A stretch of DNA of 64,000 nt from Asanoa ishikariensis (GTDB lineage: Bacteria; Actinomycetota; Actinomycetes; Mycobacteriales; Micromonosporaceae). Location: contig NZ_FNQB01000001.1 in NCBI RefSeq assembly GCF_900107455.1, forward strand, positions 1,674,001 to 1,738,000, read 5' to 3'. Both the position numbers and the translations under genes were made by a program. Shown here in pieces: positions 52,358 to 60,407 of the stretch. Under the pieces are notes generated by a model that worked only from the letters and a program-made list of their open reading frames with translations, was not told where the DNA came from and made no database searches. How positions within the stretch are numbered: the first letter of the stretch is position 1; every line of letters starts with the position of its first letter.

Positions 52358-53173
52358 ATGGACCGCACCGGACTCGCCGAGTTCCTACGGACCCGGCGGG
52401 CGGCAGTGCAGCCGGAGGACGTGGGGCTGCCCCGCGGCCGGCGCCGCCGCACCGGCGGTCTGCGCCGCGAGGAGATCGCGGCGCTGAGCGGCATGTCGAC
52501 CGACTACTACAGCCGGATCGAGCAGCGGCGCGGCCCGCATCCGTCGCGGCAGGTGCTCGGCGCGATCGCCGGCGGGCTGCGGCTCTCCGGCGAGGAGCGG
52601 GACCACCTGTTTCAGCTCGGTGGTTATCCGTCACCCGCCCGGCCGGCCACCGACGACCAGGTCAACCCCGGGATGCTGGAGGTCTTCGCGGGCCTCGCGG
52701 GCGGGGCCGCGCAGGTGGTCAGCGAGCTCGGCGAGACACTGACGCAGACCCCGTTGGCCGCGGCCCTGTTCGGCGACCAGACTGAGCACAAGGGACTGTC
52801 GCGCAGCCTGCACTACCGCTGGTTCACCGATCCGGCCGCGCGGAAGCTCTACCCGGCCGCGACGCACGCGCGACACGGGCGCCTGCTCGCGGCGGACCTG
52901 CGTCGCACGTACACCCGATCAGGTCCGGACTCCCGAGTCGGTGCTGTTGTCCGCGCCCTGCTGGCGCGCAGCCCGGAGTTCGCCGACATCTGGCGGGAGC
53001 ACCCGATCGCGGTCGCGAACTGCGGCACCAAGCGCATCGAGCATCCCGCGCTCGGCCCGCTGGACCTGCACTGCCAGATCCTCCTGGACCCCGACCACTC
53101 CCAGGCCCTCCAGGTCTTCACCCCGGTCCCCGGCACCGGCACGGCCGAGAAACTCCAGCTCCTAGCGGCATAA
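52358..53173 (+). CDS. XRE-family regulator with MmyB-like ligand domain
   Basis: 271 residues. N-terminal HTH: LAEFLRTRRAAVQPEDVGLP, RRTGGLRREEIAALSGMSTDYYSRIEQRRG. The C-terminal MmyB/MLTR domain (about 105-265) has the typical FRWFTDP-like LHYRWFTDPAARKLYP and DLHCQILLDPD. This domain binds fatty acids or similar small ligands in structures of relatives. The ATG at 52358 follows GGGAGGAAAC. It is divergent from the aldehyde dehydrogenase and is its probable local regulator. Confidence 0.92.
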   Translation: MDRTGLAEFLRTRRAAVQPEDVGLPRGRRRRTGGLRREEIAALSGMSTDYYSRIEQRRGPHPSRQVLGAIAGGLRLSGEERDHLFQLGGYPSPARPATDDQVNPGMLEVFAGLAGGAAQVVSELGETLTQTPLAAALFGDQTEHKGLSRSLHYRWFTDPAARKLYPAATHARHGRLLAADLRRTYTRSGPDSRVGAVVRALLARSPEFADIWREHPIAVANCGTKRIEHPALGPLDLHCQILLDPDHSQALQVFTPVPGTGTAEKLQLLAA

Positions 53174-53203
53174 ACCACAGGATTTCGGTACTAGCCTGGC
53201 CGT

Positions 53204-55246
53204 GTGCCGATGCCACGCCCGCACCGGGCCACCGCTGCCCTTCTCGCCCTGCTCGCCGTGGTCCTGTTGGCCGGTCCGGCCCGGGCCGACGACCCGCTGC
53301 GGCTCAACTCGCAGCTCACCGACCGGTCCGATGTGCTCGGCTCACGCGCGGGCACGGCGGCCGCCGCGTTGCAGGGGCTGCGTGCCAACACCGGTCTCCA
53401 GCTCTTCGTGGTCTTCGTGCACACCTTCTCCGGCGTACCGGCCCAGCGGTGGACCGACGAGACGGCCGTGCGCAGCGGCCTGGGCGATCGCGACGGACTG
53501 CTCGCGGTGGCCACCCACGACCGGGAGTTCGCGTACTCGTTCCCACAGAACTTCCCGCTGAGCGACGCGACGCTGGCCGCCGTGGCCGCGACCGCCATCG
53601 AGCCGGCGCTGGCCCAGAACGACTGGGCGGGCGCGGTCGTCGGCGCGTCGAACGGCTACGCGGCCGCGCTGGCCGGCCAACCGATCCCGGCTCCGGTGAT
53701 CCAGCCCGGCCCGCCCGACAACGTCTCCAGTAGCGGCGGCCGGGGCGCCCTGATCGGCGGGCTGGTGGTGGCCGGGGTCGTGGTCGTGCTCATCGGTGCC
53801 TACCTCGTCTACCGGCGCCGCCGCCGTGCTCCGGCCCTTTCCTCGCCGCCGTCCGCGGGCGAGCCGATCGCCAAGCTCCAGGACCGGGCCAACACCCTGC
53901 TGATCGAGCTGGACAACGAGCTGCGGTCGAGCGAGCAGGAGCTCGCGATCGCCACGGGCCAGTACGGTGCGTCGGCGACCGCAGAGTTCACCGCAGCGCT
54001 GGAGAGTGCGCGGACCGAGGTCGCTGAGGCCTTCCGGCTGCGCATGACGCTCGACGAACAGCCAGGGGACGAGGCCGCGACCCGCGCCGTCCTCACCGAG
54101 ATCATCCAGCGGTGCGCGGCCGCCGACGAGCGCCTGGACGCCACGGCCGAGGACTTCGACCGACTCCGCGAGATCGAACCGCGGGTCGAAGAACTGTCGG
54201 CCGCGCTGGGCGAACGCTCGAGTGCACTCTCGGCCCGGCTACCGGCTGTTTCGGCGGCGGCGGCGTCGCTCGGCAGCAGCTACACAGGGCCGGCGGTGTC
54301 GACGGTCCTCGCGAACCCGGAGCAGGCCCGCGAACGGCTCGGCTTCGTGACTACCGCGCTGTCCCGCGCGTCGTCGGCGGTCGCCGCCGGCCGGCGCCCC
54401 GAGGCCGCGTTGGCGGTGCGGGCGGCGGAGGAGGCGCTGCGTCAGGCCGAGACGTTGCTGGACGGCGTGGACAAGGCCGGCACCGATCTCGCCGCGGCCC
54501 GGGCAGCGGCCGACGGATTGCTGGTCGAGATAGACGGGGAGGTCGCCGCCGCGCGGGCCGCCCGTTCCGACGGTGAGTTGGCCGCGGCGGCCGAGGCCGG
54601 CGAGGCGGTGACGGCGTCGGTGCGCTCGGGGCTGACCGGAGCGCCGACGGACCCCATGACCGACCTGCGACGGTTGCAGGAGGCGGATGCGCGGCTCGAC
54701 CGGGCGCTGGCCGCGTCGCGGGACGAGGCGGAGCGGGTGGCACGGGCACGCGGGCTGTTGAGCCAGGCGCTGCCGGTCGCCCGAAGCGAGGTAGCGGCCG
54801 CAGACCAATACCTGATGACCCGCCGGGCCGCGGTGGGCACGCAGCCCCGAACGCTACTGGCGGAAGCCAGCCGGCAACTGGCCCGCGCGGAGGCGCTGGC
54901 GGCCGACGACCCGGTGGCGGCACTGACGGCGGCCCAGGAGGCCGGGCGCTTGGCGGGTGCGGCCAGCCAGGCCGCGTACTCGGACGTCGACGCCTGGCAA
55001 TCAGGCGGCTGGGGCCAACCCGGCTACGGACGCGGCGGCGTCGGCGGCGAGGCGCTGCTGGGTGCCATGCTCGGCGGAATCCTCGCGGGCGGTGGCGGCT
55101 CGCGCTACCGACGCTCGCGCGGCGGATGGGGCGGCGGCTTCGGTGGCGGCTTCGGTGGCGGTTTCGGCGGCAGCACGAGCCGAGGCCGCCGATCGGGCGG
55201 CGGCGGCTTCGGCGGCGGCCGCCGAGGCGGAGGCGGCCGCTTCTGA
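53204..55246 (+). CDS. TPM-domain membrane protein with coiled coil and Gly-rich end
   Basis: 680 residues. Signal peptide to about 28; TPM domain (about 33-160: VLGSRAGTAAAALQGLRANTGLQLFVVFV); one helix (about 182-204); a cytoplasmic Ala/Glu/Arg coiled coil (215-580); and a Gly/Arg/Phe-rich end with repeated GGGFGGG. TPM domains occur in Psb32-type and membrane repair proteins. GTG 53204 has TAGCCT 6 nt upstream (leaderless). The last codons and stop lie within the first unit of a 70-bp tandem array, so the Gly-rich end and the array may share an origin. Confidence 0.88.
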   Translation: MPMPRPHRATAALLALLAVVLLAGPARADDPLRLNSQLTDRSDVLGSRAGTAAAALQGLRANTGLQLFVVFVHTFSGVPAQRWTDETAVRSGLGDRDGLLAVATHDREFAYSFPQNFPLSDATLAAVAATAIEPALAQNDWAGAVVGASNGYAAALAGQPIPAPVIQPGPPDNVSSSGGRGALIGGLVVAGVVVVLIGAYLVYRRRRRAPALSSPPSAGEPIAKLQDRANTLLIELDNELRSSEQELAIATGQYGASATAEFTAALESARTEVAEAFRLRMTLDEQPGDEAATRAVLTEIIQRCAAADERLDATAEDFDRLREIEPRVEELSAALGERSSALSARLPAVSAAAASLGSSYTGPAVSTVLANPEQARERLGFVTTALSRASSAVAAGRRPEAALAVRAAEEALRQAETLLDGVDKAGTDLAAARAAADGLLVEIDGEVAAARAARSDGELAAAAEAGEAVTASVRSGLTGAPTDPMTDLRRLQEADARLDRALAASRDEAERVARARGLLSQALPVARSEVAAADQYLMTRRAAVGTQPRTLLAEASRQLARAEALAADDPVAALTAAQEAGRLAGAASQAAYSDVDAWQSGGWGQPGYGRGGVGGEALLGAMLGGILAGGGGSRYRRSRGGWGGGFGGGFGGGFGGSTSRGRRSGGGGFGGGRRGGGGRF

Positions 55247-55700
55247 AGCGGTCGAGCAGCGCCGCCCAGCGGACGCGGCGGTGGCGGGCCGCTGTGGCGG
55301 CAGCCGTTTCTGAGGCGGTGAGGCGGCCGCCGCGCAGCGGACACGGCGGTGGTGGCCGCTGAGGCGGAGGTGGCTGTTTCTGAAGCGGTGGAGCGGCCGC
55401 CGCGCAGCGGAGACGGTCTTGGCGGCCGCTGAGGCGGAGGTGGCTGTTTCTGAAGCGGTGGAGCGGCCGCCGCGCAGCGGAGACGGTCTTGGCGGCCGCT
55501 GAGGCGGAGGCGGCCGTTTCTGAAGCGGTCGGGCGGCCGCCGCGCAGCGGAGACGGTCTTGGCGGCCGCTGAGGCGGAGGCGGCCGTTTCTGAAGCGGTC
55601 GGGCGGCCGCCGCGCAGCGGACACGGCGGTGGTGGCCGCTGAGGCGGAGGTGGCTGTTTCTGAGGCGGTGGGGCGGCCGCCGTCGCAGCGGGAAAAGGCC
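55237..55700. repeat. Tandem array of about seven 70-bp units
   Basis: TTTCTGA marks recur at 55307, 55377, 55447, 55517, 55587 and 55657, exactly 70 bp apart. A first version, CTTCTGA, at 55240 includes the stop codon of the TPM gene. In that unit CCGCTTCTGAAGCGG is a perfect palindrome. Units alternate between two internal variants (ACACGGCGGTGGTGG or AGACGGTCTTGGCGG). 70 is not divisible by 3, so the array does not encode a periodic peptide. It is not CRISPR: there are no unique spacers. Confidence 0.9.
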
Positions 55701-56204
55701 GTGGCTGCGGCCGACCTCGGGACGGGGCCTGGTGTTACCGCGCGGCCTACGTGTTCCGGCATGTGCGCACGTGCCAGAACACGTACGGGCGCGGAATCGC
55801 CACCTCCATCCGCGGCGATCCGCACTGGCGTCACCGGACCCGCGTCGTGGCGACCGAATTCGACAGTCGGGTCATCCGTCATGGCGCGAATCCGACGCCA
55901 CCGACGCGGGTTAGCTGCGGCACCGGCGCCGACCAGCGCGCTGGTCCATGATCCTGTGCGGCTAATCGACAAACCGACACCATCGAGCCACGATCATGTG
56001 TGGCTGGTCGAGTTCTCCCACGGCGTGTCGACCAGACCCGGCACACACGATCACGCGGAATCCCCCCGCCATACGGACTCACCACGCATGATCACGCCCG
56101 CCCGCTGAACGCTTAGCCAACAAGCCTCACCCGATCTTGCTCAGGCAGGGCGTAACTGGCCAGCCCGGCGCAGCGCGGCCCTGATCAACAAGGAACCCCC
56201 TAGG
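55701..56204. other. Gene-free region between two tandem arrays
   Basis: No convincing gene. A 38-bp inverted repeat lies at 55748-55785 (separate entry). From 55945 to 56095 there are several diverged short copies of an ATGATCNTGTGYGGC-like sequence (around 55949, 55994, 56047 and 56088), which may be relics of repeats or binding sites. Confidence 0.45.
55748..55785. repeat. 38-bp inverted repeat
   Basis: TACGTGTTCCGGCA and TGCCAGAACACGTA flank a 10-bp centre, pairing except for one position. No T tract follows, so it may be a protein-binding dyad or a transposon end relic as easily as a terminator. Confidence 0.7.
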
Positions 56205-56546
56205 GTCCGTCTCGTGGATCAGGCGGCACTCCGCCGGGCCTGGACGAAGACCGGCCGCACGCGAAGAGCGGCCGCATGCGACGCCGGTACCCGACCGCTC
56301 TCCGCGCACGCCCGGGTGAGACACCCGGGCCTGGACGACGACCGACCCCACGCGAAGAGCGGCCGGATGCGACGCGGGCATCCGACGGCTCTCCGCGCAC
56401 GCCCGAGTGCGACACCCGGGCCTGGACGACGACCGACCCCACGCGAAGAGCGGCCGGATGCGACGCCGGTATCTGATCGCTCTCCGCGCCCGCCCGGACG
56501 CCGCCTCGACCTCGCCGCAGCACCACGTTGATTCACGAGACAGACC
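56204..56546. repeat. 91-bp tandem repeats framed by 18-bp inverted repeats
   Basis: CCGGGCCTGGACGA recurs with ggg at 56236, 56327 and 56418, exactly 91 bp apart, with a partial fourth unit. The block is flanked by GTCTCGTGGATCA (56209-56221) and TGATTCACGAGAC (56529-56541), which extend to about 18 bp with 16 matches. This gives a roughly 340-bp element with terminal inverted repeats and internal tandem repeats. No transposase frame is visible. Confidence 0.8.
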
Positions 56547-56606
56547 TCACCGGGATGAGGCCGCCCTGCACCGGCACCGACTTCGTGGGAGCGACAACGG
56601 TCTTTG

Positions 56607-56873
56607 CTAGCCGGATCCTTGTGGGTCTGAAGCTCCCGCTGCTGGAAGGTTGCGGGGATCGGCGCTGACGTAGACCGCCCGGCCCTGTTGGCCGACGATC
56701 AGGCCCTGGGTTCGTAGGACGATCATGGCGCTGCCGATGGTCTGGCGGCTGACCTGGTAGCTCTGGCACATCTCGCGACAGGTCGGGAGGGTGGCGCCGG
56801 GGGCTAGGTCGCCGTTGGTGATCTGTCGGCGGATGTCGTCGACGATGTCCAGGTAGCTCGGCTGGTGGCCCAT
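56607..56873 (-). CDS. Small GntR-family HTH regulator without effector domain
   Basis: About 88 residues. YLDIVDDIRRQITNGDLAPGATLPTCREMCQSYQVSRQTIGSAMIVLRTQGLIVGQQGRAVYV is a complete GntR winged helix. There is no C-terminal sensing domain, only a short Pro/Gly-rich tail. Such short GntR proteins are common in actinobacteria and on conjugative plasmids (KorSA-like). ATG 56873 follows GGGAGG. Confidence 0.87.
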   Translation of the reverse strand: MGHQPSYLDIVDDIRRQITNGDLAPGATLPTCREMCQSYQVSRQTIGSAMIVLRTQGLIVGQQGRAVYVSADPRNLPAAGASDPQGSG

Positions 56874-57098
56874 CACGCCCTCCCGTCACTGGTTACAATG
56901 GCTACTATTGCTGCGACGGTCCCCGGCGTCAAGGCCAACTTTTTCCGTGCAGCGGGACCCCGCCGCGACCCGGCGCACCTGCGGAGAAGGCCGCCGCCGC
57001 AGGTCAGTAGGCTGTTCATCGCTCGTCGGGGAGCCCGGCCGGGCATCAGCCTGGACGGCCTACATAGGACCGTCCCTCTCCGACGTCAGGCGTGCCAC

Positions 57099-57821
57099 AT
57101 GAGTCTGCGATTCGAAGAACTGGCCTGGCGTGAGACGCCGATGGGCGAGATCAGCCTGCGGCGGCGTTTCGACGCGACGGTCAACGAGGACGTGTACGAG
57201 GTCAAGCTCGGCGACGAGTTCCTCATGTCCAGCCTCTTCACCGTCGCCGAGATTGAGTTGGCTCGGCTTGGGCTCGCTGAGTTGGCGGGCGAGGAGCTCG
57301 ACGTGGTGGTCGGTGGGCTTGGCCTCGGCTACACCGCCCGCACCGTGCTCGAGGACTCACGCGTGCGCTCGATGGTCGTCGTCGACGCGCTGGACGAGGT
57401 CATCGCCTGGCATCAGGGTGGTCTGCTGCCTTTCGCCTCGGCTGTCGTCGCCGACCCGCGCAGCCGGCTGCAGCACGGCGACTTCTTCGCGATGACCGCC
57501 GACCCAGCCGGCTTCGACCCGCAGCAGCCAGGCCGTCAGTTCCATGCCGTGCTGCTCGACGTCGACCACAGCCCGAGCCACCTGCTGCACCCCAGCCACG
57601 CGGCCTTCTACACCGCGGACGGGTTGCGGCGACTGGCCGGCCACCTGCACCCGGGTGGCGTATTCGGCCTGTGGTCCAACGACCCGCCCGACGACGCCTT
57701 CAGCGCGGTCATGGCCGACGCCTTCGATGACGTCCGCGCGGAGGTGGTCACGTTCGCCAACCCACTCCAGCGGCGCACGTCCACCAACACGGTCTATCTC
57801 GGCCGGCGGCCCTCACTCTAA
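57099..57821 (+). CDS. Spermidine-synthase-fold (class I SAM-like) protein
   Basis: 240 residues. LDVVVGGLGLGYTARTVL is the nucleotide-type glycine loop, VVVDALDEVIAWH the acidic strand 2 end, and HAVLLDVDHSPSHLLH the catalytic region. The fold is that of spermidine synthases, but the paired catalytic Asp pattern is altered (LLDVDHSP), so it may be an orphan aminopropyl- or methyltransferase. The start at 57099 leaves a 225-bp upstream region without a gene. Confidence 0.85.
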   Translation: MSLRFEELAWRETPMGEISLRRRFDATVNEDVYEVKLGDEFLMSSLFTVAEIELARLGLAELAGEELDVVVGGLGLGYTARTVLEDSRVRSMVVVDALDEVIAWHQGGLLPFASAVVADPRSRLQHGDFFAMTADPAGFDPQQPGRQFHAVLLDVDHSPSHLLHPSHAAFYTADGLRRLAGHLHPGGVFGLWSNDPPDDAFSAVMADAFDDVRAEVVTFANPLQRRTSTNTVYLGRRPSL

Positions 57822-57822
57822 A

Positions 57823-57851
57823 GCGGCGGGGACCGCACGGGCCCCCGCCGC
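57823..57851. terminator. Bidirectional hairpin terminator
   Basis: GCGGCGGGG / CCCCGCCGC arms between the ends of the convergent spermidine-synthase-like and esterase genes. Confidence 0.7.
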
Positions 57852-57860
57852 ACACGAGGA

Positions 57861-59129
57861 TCAGAGCGCGGTGCAGCTCAGGCTCGGCACCGGGTTCGGC
57901 GCCGCACCGTTGGCCTGGAAGCCGAACTCGGTGGCCGCGCCCGCTGTCAGCCGGCCGTTGTAGGACACATTGGACACCTGCGTCGCGCTGCCCGACCCGC
58001 TGAACTGGCCGCTCCACGAGTTGACGACGGTGGTGCCGGACGGCAGCGGGAGCCCGACCCGCCAGCCGTTGACACCTGCGCTGCCGGCGGTGACCCGCAC
58101 CGACGCCACGTACCCGGCCTGCCAAGAGCTTGTCACCCGGAACACCGCGGTGCAGCCACCATTCCCGGGAGGCGGAGTGGTCGGCGGGTTGCTCGTCGGC
58201 GGGTTCGTCGGCCCGCTGCTGTTCAGGCCGAAGAACGCGATCGCCGCCGACGCCTGCACGGGCAGGTTGTGTGACGTGTTGGCCATGCTGACCGCTTCCA
58301 CCTGCACCTGGCCGCCGCTGTTGGCGTAGCGGGTGCGGGTCCAGCCCGACTGCGGGCTGTCCGTCGACGTGGGGGTCTGGCTCAGCCCGTGCACGTTGGT
58401 CCACTGCTTGATGGCTTCGCCGAAGTTCACGTACGACAGCGTCTCGTCGTTGGTCCCGTGCCATAGCTGCATGCGCGGTCGCGCGCCGGTGTATCCGGGA
58501 TAGGCGTTGCGGACCAGGTCGCCCCACTGTTGTGGGGTGCGGGTGAGCTGACCCTGCGCGCACTGGCTGTTCCACTTGCCCGACCCGGCGAAGCAGCCGA
58601 ACGGCACGCCGGCGAACGCGGCGCCGGCGCGGAACACGTCCGGGTACGCGCCCAGCAACACGTTGGTCATCATCGCCCCGGACGAGACACCGGTCACGAA
58701 CGTACGCGAGGGATCGGCGTTGTAGGTCTGCTGCGCGTACCGCGTCATCGAGACGATGCTCAGCGAGTCGCTGCCGCCGTTGTGGGTCAACGTGGCGGTC
58801 GAGGCGACGTCGAAGCAGCCGTCACTGGCGGTGACCGAGGGATAGACCACGACGTAGCCGTACTGGTCGGCCAGGCGGGCGAACTCGGTGCCGTTGTAGA
58901 AGGCGGGTCCGTTGCCGGTGCAGTAGTGCACCGCCACCAGGAGGCCGGGCCGGGCGGCGACGCGGTCCGGGACGTACACGTACATCCGTAGGTTGCCGGG
59001 GTTGGCGCCGAAGTTCGTGACCTCGGTCAGCGTGGCGGCCTTGGCCGGCGACGCCACGAGCAAGGTCGCCGCCACGACGGCGGTGGCCAGCACGATCCAG
59101 AGGGCATGCAATGCCTTGGGAAGCCTCAT
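57861..59129 (-). CDS. Secreted CE1/PHB-depolymerase-type esterase with CBM2
   Basis: 422 residues. Signal peptide to about SPAKAA; alpha/beta esterase domain (about 35-300) with HYCTGNGPAF oxyanion region, nucleophile GVSSGAM, and LWHGTNDETLSY and NTSHNLP for Asp and His; a Pro/Thr/Ser linker; and a CBM2 cellulose-binding module with its terminal Cys pair (GGCTAVF ... SLSCTAL) and Trp residues. This is the layout of acetylxylan or feruloyl esterases that act on plant cell walls. ATG 59129 follows GAGGAG. Confidence 0.94.
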   Translation of the reverse strand: MRLPKALHALWIVLATAVVAATLLVASPAKAATLTEVTNFGANPGNLRMYVYVPDRVAARPGLLVAVHYCTGNGPAFYNGTEFARLADQYGYVVVYPSVTASDGCFDVASTATLTHNGGSDSLSIVSMTRYAQQTYNADPSRTFVTGVSSGAMMTNVLLGAYPDVFRAGAAFAGVPFGCFAGSGKWNSQCAQGQLTRTPQQWGDLVRNAYPGYTGARPRMQLWHGTNDETLSYVNFGEAIKQWTNVHGLSQTPTSTDSPQSGWTRTRYANSGGQVQVEAVSMANTSHNLPVQASAAIAFFGLNSSGPTNPPTSNPPTTPPPGNGGCTAVFRVTSSWQAGYVASVRVTAGSAGVNGWRVGLPLPSGTTVVNSWSGQFSGSGSATQVSNVSYNGRLTAGAATEFGFQANGAAPNPVPSLSCTAL

Positions 59130-59501
59130 CTCGCTCCTCACGCGGGATGCGCGCGGGATCGGCCCGCGCTCGAGCCCTGCCGTTGCCCCCGGCAGATGGC
59201 GAATGGCCGCACACCACCGCGGCCCATATCGGCTCCCGTGCGCAGCTTAGGCCCGGGTCGGCCGACGAGCACGAGTTTTCGAAACGACTGCGGCGAGTCC
59301 GCGGCGCTCGGCGGATAACAGAACTTTCCGGATTCGAGCCGAAGCAGTGGCCGATCGAACCGATCGTGTTGATGCTTCTCACCACTCGCCCCGAAGTTGT
59401 CGCCAGCGTGTTGACCTGCGGCTTCTCTGCGGGCGAAGCTGGCCGTTGCTGAGACGATCTTTGTCCGGCGACGAACCAGCGCGGCAACAGACTGAGGATG
59501 A
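59130..59501. other. Intergenic region with divergent promoters
   Basis: 372 bp between the divergent esterase and ferric-reductase-like genes. I see no gene, RNA or strong hairpin. The middle (59310-59340) is slightly AT-richer and probably carries promoters. Confidence 0.4.
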
Positions 59502-60407
59502 ATGGTCCGGACGAGGCAGATCGAGCAGCGGTTGCCCGCCGCCATCGCCGTCGCCGCGGTGCTGGTGCTGTGTTGGGTGCTTTCCCTGTTCACCCCCATC
59601 GGCGGGTGGGTTTCGGCCCACACGTTCGGTCTGGTCGAGTACGCCGCCGGCGTGCTCACCCTCGTCCTGCTCACGCTGGCCGTCATGGCCGGCGTGCTGG
59701 CGACCGACCGCACGGTGTTGCAGGTTCGGCACCGAGTGTTGCTTCAGCCCGTACACAGCGCCTTGAGCGTGCTTGCCGTCGGTGCGGTGGTGCTGCACGT
59801 CGTGAGCATGATCGCCAAGGGGTACGCGTCGACGCTCGATGTGCTGCTGCCGTTCCTCGGCGGGCGGAGCTTCGAGGTCGGGATGGGCACCCTGGCGACG
59901 TACCTGATGGTGAGCGTGTTCTGGACCGGCCTGATCCGGGCCCGGTTCGCGGGTTCCGGCCGGCCGTGGCTCTGGCGGGTCCTGCACAGCGGGGCGTACC
60001 TGGCCTGGCTGGTCGCCCTCTTCCACGGTCTCGAGGCGGGCCGCACGGCCGCTGCCTGGGTGAAGCTCGGCTACCTCGCCTGCGCCCTGGCCGTCGTAGC
60101 CACGCTGCTCGCCCGGCTCGCCGGCCTGCTCGCGCGCAAACGAAATGGCCGGACCACCGGGTACGTGCGGATGCTCGACGAACCCGCGCAGGGCCGACTC
60201 GGCCTCCGCTCCGCCGTGTCGCCACCCGCCGAGCCGCCCGCCGCACACCGTCCGGCACGGGCCGGGTCCCGCTCCCGTCGGCGCGCCAGTGCTCCGGCCA
60301 TGCGACACGGCCGTGGCCCGACCGCTCGCACGCCGGACAGCCCGGTCGTGGACGAGGTCTCCGACGAAGGCGAGTACTGGGCCCAGTTGCGAGGCACGGC
60401 ACCGTGA
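59502..60407 (+). CDS. Ferric-reductase-like transmembrane cytochrome
   Basis: 301 residues: about six membrane helices with His pairs placed for heme (QPVHSALSVLAVGAVVLHVV and RVLHSGAYLAWLVALFHGLEAG). Then comes a long basic Pro/Arg/Ala cytoplasmic tail ending DEGEYWAQLRG. It resembles the transmembrane domain of ferric reductases/NADPH oxidases but lacks flavin and NAD domains; the next gene supplies these. The stop overlaps the GTG of that gene, so the two form one electron-transfer unit. Confidence 0.88.
   Translation: MVRTRQIEQRLPAAIAVAAVLVLCWVLSLFTPIGGWVSAHTFGLVEYAAGVLTLVLLTLAVMAGVLATDRTVLQVRHRVLLQPVHSALSVLAVGAVVLHVVSMIAKGYASTLDVLLPFLGGRSFEVGMGTLATYLMVSVFWTGLIRARFAGSGRPWLWRVLHSGAYLAWLVALFHGLEAGRTAAAWVKLGYLACALAVVATLLARLAGLLARKRNGRTTGYVRMLDEPAQGRLGLRSAVSPPAEPPAAHRPARAGSRSRRRASAPAMRHGRGPTARTPDSPVVDEVSDEGEYWAQLRGTAP

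Noticed and set aside
55001-55972. A 323-codon minus-strand frame across the 70-bp array
   Set aside because: It stays open only because the repeat lacks stops in all phases; the peptide cycles through three frames of the same unit.
55237-56546. Possible CRISPR array
   Set aside because: The 70-bp and 91-bp units are whole-unit tandem repeats without unique spacers, and no cas gene is near.
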